From Spirochaetia bacterium (lineage in GTDB: Bacteria; Spirochaetota; Spirochaetia; Treponematales; Breznakiellaceae): a DNA stretch of 8,559 nt. Shown piece by piece: positions 7,401 to 8,559 of this stretch. The notes under the pieces are model-generated. The model did not search any database. It had not been told where the DNA came from and saw only the letters and a program-made list of their open reading frames with translations. The stretch is taken from NCBI GenBank assembly GCA_025997615.1, contig BNUV01000103.1, forward strand, positions 1 through 8,559, given 5' to 3'. The position numbers were made by a program, and so were the translations under genes. Numbering within the stretch: the first letter of the stretch is position 1; the number at the start of each line of letters is the position of its first letter.

Positions 7401-8559
7401 ATTGATGAAGGCCGAACAATGCTCCCCGAATTTGCAGGGGGCGGTTGCTTCCAGCGCGATGGGGCCTATGTCTTTGGCGCTGTGGATCGAAAGATCCCCC
7501 GAGGCGGATTCTTCCAGAAACGAACCGGTACCGGCGGAACAGGCCTCGTTCATGGCGTAGTCGATGGGGACGCCGTTTTTCAGATGCACGTATTTTGCGT
7601 CCTGCCCGCCTATCTCGAAGATCGTCTCCACGGTGGGATCAAAATAGGTGGTGCCCACCGAATGGGCGATGATCTCGTTGTAGACCCCCGGCGTTTCCAG
7701 AAACACCCCGAGGATCTCCCGGCTGGAACCGGTAACCGACACCAGGCGGATGTCCAGTTTTTTATCCCCCGTATCGGCGATTATCTTATCCTGAATGATT
7801 TTCAGGCACTCTTTCAGGGCCTTTACCGGATCGCCGTGGGTGCGGCCGTAGTGGCTGGCCACAATTTCGTCGGTTTCCATATCCACGAGGCTTGCCTTGG
7901 TGGTGGTGGAACCGCCGTCGACCCCCAGGATATATTTCCTGCCCGCCTGTACTTTGCCGTCGGGCTTGTCAAAAAAGGTAACCTTGTTTTTCCAGTCTTT
8001 CAGGGCCCCCAGGGTCCCGAAACGGATCTCGTTGGTTTTAAGGAGCTTGTCCACCGTCGGGAGTTTGCTTCCCGACAGGGGGGCCAAAACCGCCGCCCCC
8101 AGGGCCTCGAACACCGGCGCCGTCTCGGGGATGATAAATTCAATATGCGGGGCTTTTTCCCGGATAAAGCGGATGATGTGCCGGTTCAGGGTGATCCCCC
8201 CGGTCAGGGCCACCCGGCCACTGGTTACCTTGGCCCGCTTCAGGAAGTCGATGACCTTTACCGCCATGACATCCGAAAGGGAAAGGACAATATCATCCTT
8301 GGTGGCCTCCCGTTTGTTAAGCCGGTGGGTACAGTCGCTTTTCATAAAAACCGAGCAGCGGGTAGACAGGGGGTAGACCTTGGCGGTGTCAGGCACCTTG
8401 TCTATGTCGTCCAGGGTCATATCCATGCGGGCAAGCTGCTGTTTGAGGAATTCCCCGGTGCCGCTGGCGCACTTGTTCCCGGAAAAATTGTTGGTGATCT
8501 TTCCCGAGGCAAAGTACAGGCGGGCAGGAAATATATCCTGGGGGTCGACGGCGGTTCCA
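4488..8559 (-). CDS. Giant 2-hydroxyacyl-CoA dehydratase activase-related fusion protein, N-terminus cut by the right window edge
   Basis: The frame is open from the edge to TGA at 4490-4488, about 1356 residues. Numbering below takes the in-frame Met at 8426 as 1; that Met is internal, not the start. The end of a first BadF/BadG/BcrA-type ATPase domain has the Fe-S cysteine motif NKCASGTGEF (Cys at 8469-8471), CSVF (C24) and VALTGGITLN. A second, complete domain spans 165-427: phosphate loop GVDGGSTTTK (168-177), EIGGQDAKY (271-279), NEACSAGTGSF with C296, HCSAF with C337, and LQGGVAKN. A Cys-rich linker follows (C458, C461, C465, C483). Next come a DUF2229-like region (about 531-690) and HgdB/COG3581-like segments with C787 (NFSCAPDSF), C937 (GKECVPSH), C973 (GPCRTGQY) and C1241. 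The family couples ATP hydrolysis to low-potential electron transfer through [4Fe-4S] clusters. The substrate of this fused form is not known to me. Codons within 8508-8559 are suspect because that stretch is an inverted copy of 7907-7958. Confidence 0.9.
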   Translation of the reverse strand, partial: GTAVDPQDIFPARLYFASGKITNNFSGNKCASGTGEFLKQQLARMDMTLDDIDKVPDTAKVYPLSTRCSVFMKSDCTHRLNKREATKDDIVLSLSDVMAVKVIDFLKRAKVTSGRVALTGGITLNRHIIRFIREKAPHIEFIIPETAPVFEALGAAVLAPLSGSKLPTVDKLLKTNEIRFGTLGALKDWKNKVTFFDKPDGKVQAGRKYILGVDGGSTTTKASLVDMETDEIVASHYGRTHGDPVKALKECLKIIQDKIIADTGDKKLDIRLVSVTGSSREILGVFLETPGVYNEIIAHSVGTTYFDPTVETIFEIGGQDAKYVHLKNGVPIDYAMNEACSAGTGSFLEESASGDLSIHSAKDIGPIALEATAPCKFGEHCSAFINSDIRKAVQQGAGRENITAGIACSIVANYLNRVVGNRTIGGKIFLQGGVAKNMAVPLAFAMMLDKEILVPPSPELTGCFGVALLAKRKSADGLLPEKAVVIDELLNREIGYERVFTCKACDNYCPIQVLKVNDHQYMFGGRCNKYTNMRKQVSDQQAADAPIFDYVERRQKMLFEDYAAPAAEFKQKRDYLVGIPRAFSTHTLYPLYSWFFHELGIRTFLSTEVAHAGVARAESTYCFPAEIAHGAVQDCLDKGADYVLLPHFRDMPSYEDDVHANFCPITQSLPYYIEKAFPDIDKKKWLPLVVSFKFGEGKALELFCTLTEKMDISEAETKAAFTKAMERQQAYFAACQRLGVEALDEARKANRPVIAVLGRPYNAFTAEANMGIPRKFTTRGYSIVPFDILPFNDEKIFSNMYWYYGQQDVKAANLLKNEDNIYITYITNFSCAPDSFILHYIKWAMGQKPFLVLELDSHSADAGVDTRVEAFLDIIDGYRAKKLEIEAERYDNGWKFVYGNYADGTAPAPGEDLRVENSKTGEKVFIRNNKRVKVLLSNMGAISTEYTAASIRSLGINAEAMPVATAKTIQLARSHASGKECVPSHLVLGSALQFFMSEKYRKDELYMLFVPITSGPCRTGQYYVYYENLFRDMRLENVVVFILSADNSYSELGPGFSQEMWKGLVLSDYLKDIQNSLKAMAVNPATAISTYENAWRKVIHAVEHNPKNIWKELRYVASEVKKIPLKRKMEDCPKVLVVGEIYVRRDDFAVGELTDLMSERGIVVKVSGICEWIHYLDFVREYSFKKLLKLQKPGKRLFSEPWRKLKKLEIEEWWKHSVEKKVIKILAPTGLVPKTPHDMRLIMKTTQEHFVNLELNSEIAVSSGVAATAMEHGYSGIVNISPFACLIGRVIEGLYTPWARERNYPALSVEVDGNLLPPNIVNKLNIFMVNVLRFKGSNDLSRLIDKADSDKDVQSA
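7907..7958. repeat. Inverted repeat, left arm (52 bases, perfect)
   Basis: Its reverse complement is identical to 8508-8559, base for base over 52 positions. In the giant gene this arm encodes residues 157-173 (GKVQAGRKYILGVDGGS), the linker and phosphate loop of the second activase domain. Identity stops at 7958: the sequences then read GTCGGG against TCGGG, so similarity past the junction is at best a few bases. Confidence 0.97.
8508..8559. repeat. Inverted repeat, right arm, running into the window edge
   Basis: This arm reads GKVQAGRKYILGVDGGS on the + strand, the opposite strand from the gene. In the gene's own frame it translates as GTAVDPQDIFPARLYF, which does not resemble an activase domain and lacks the GGQD motif expected just before the NKCASGTG cysteine. 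The repeat may continue beyond 8559. Confidence 0.95.

Noticed and set aside
7907..8559. Insertion-sequence ends or a recombinase-driven invertible promoter
   Set aside because: The intervening bases encode the expected activase domain in frame, no transposase or recombinase is present, and there are no target-site duplications.

Overview
The window is a dense, one-directional stretch of bacterial DNA. Four genes lie on the minus strand and fill essentially all 8559 bases, so transcription runs from the right edge to the left edge. No intergenic space exceeds 6 bases. I see no RNA gene, insertion sequence, CRISPR array, promoter or terminator. The first gene is cut by the right edge and the last by the left edge. 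The gene content suggests an anaerobe: a giant 2-hydroxyacyl-CoA-dehydratase-activase-type Fe-S protein. The repetitive secreted protein resembles those of host-associated spirochaetes, such as termite-gut Treponema. That taxonomic guess rests on protein style only and is tentative.

In order of transcription: (1) positions 8559 to 4488 hold a very large fusion protein with the end of one BadF/BadG-type activase domain, a complete second activase domain, a Cys-rich linker, a DUF2229-like domain and HgdB/COG3581-like regions. (2) Positions 4491 to 3589 hold a patatin-like serine esterase of the RssA type, whose start overlaps the previous stop by 4 bases. (3) Positions 3587 to 2688 hold a serine O-acetyltransferase (CysE), with a TTG start one base after the esterase stop and a good ribosome binding site inside the esterase gene. 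(4) From 2681 to beyond the left edge is a secreted, beta-repeat surface protein that begins 6 bases after the cysE stop. This layout points to one transcript with translational coupling. No single pathway clearly links the four products. Cysteine supply for an Fe-S-rich protein is a possible but unproven link between genes 1 and 3.

The most striking structural signal is a perfect 52-base inverted repeat. The last 52 bases of the window (8508-8559) are the reverse complement of 7907-7958, which encodes the start of the second activase domain. Where the gene should carry the nucleotide-binding end of its first activase domain, it carries an antisense copy of its own downstream sequence. A chimeric join at a contig end is the simplest explanation. 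A real inversion or foldback is the more interesting alternative.

I did not find convincing evidence of a new defence or mobile system here. The items worth attention are the inverted repeat, the architecture of the giant redox protein, the odd placement of the surface-protein gene, and G-tracts inside that gene.
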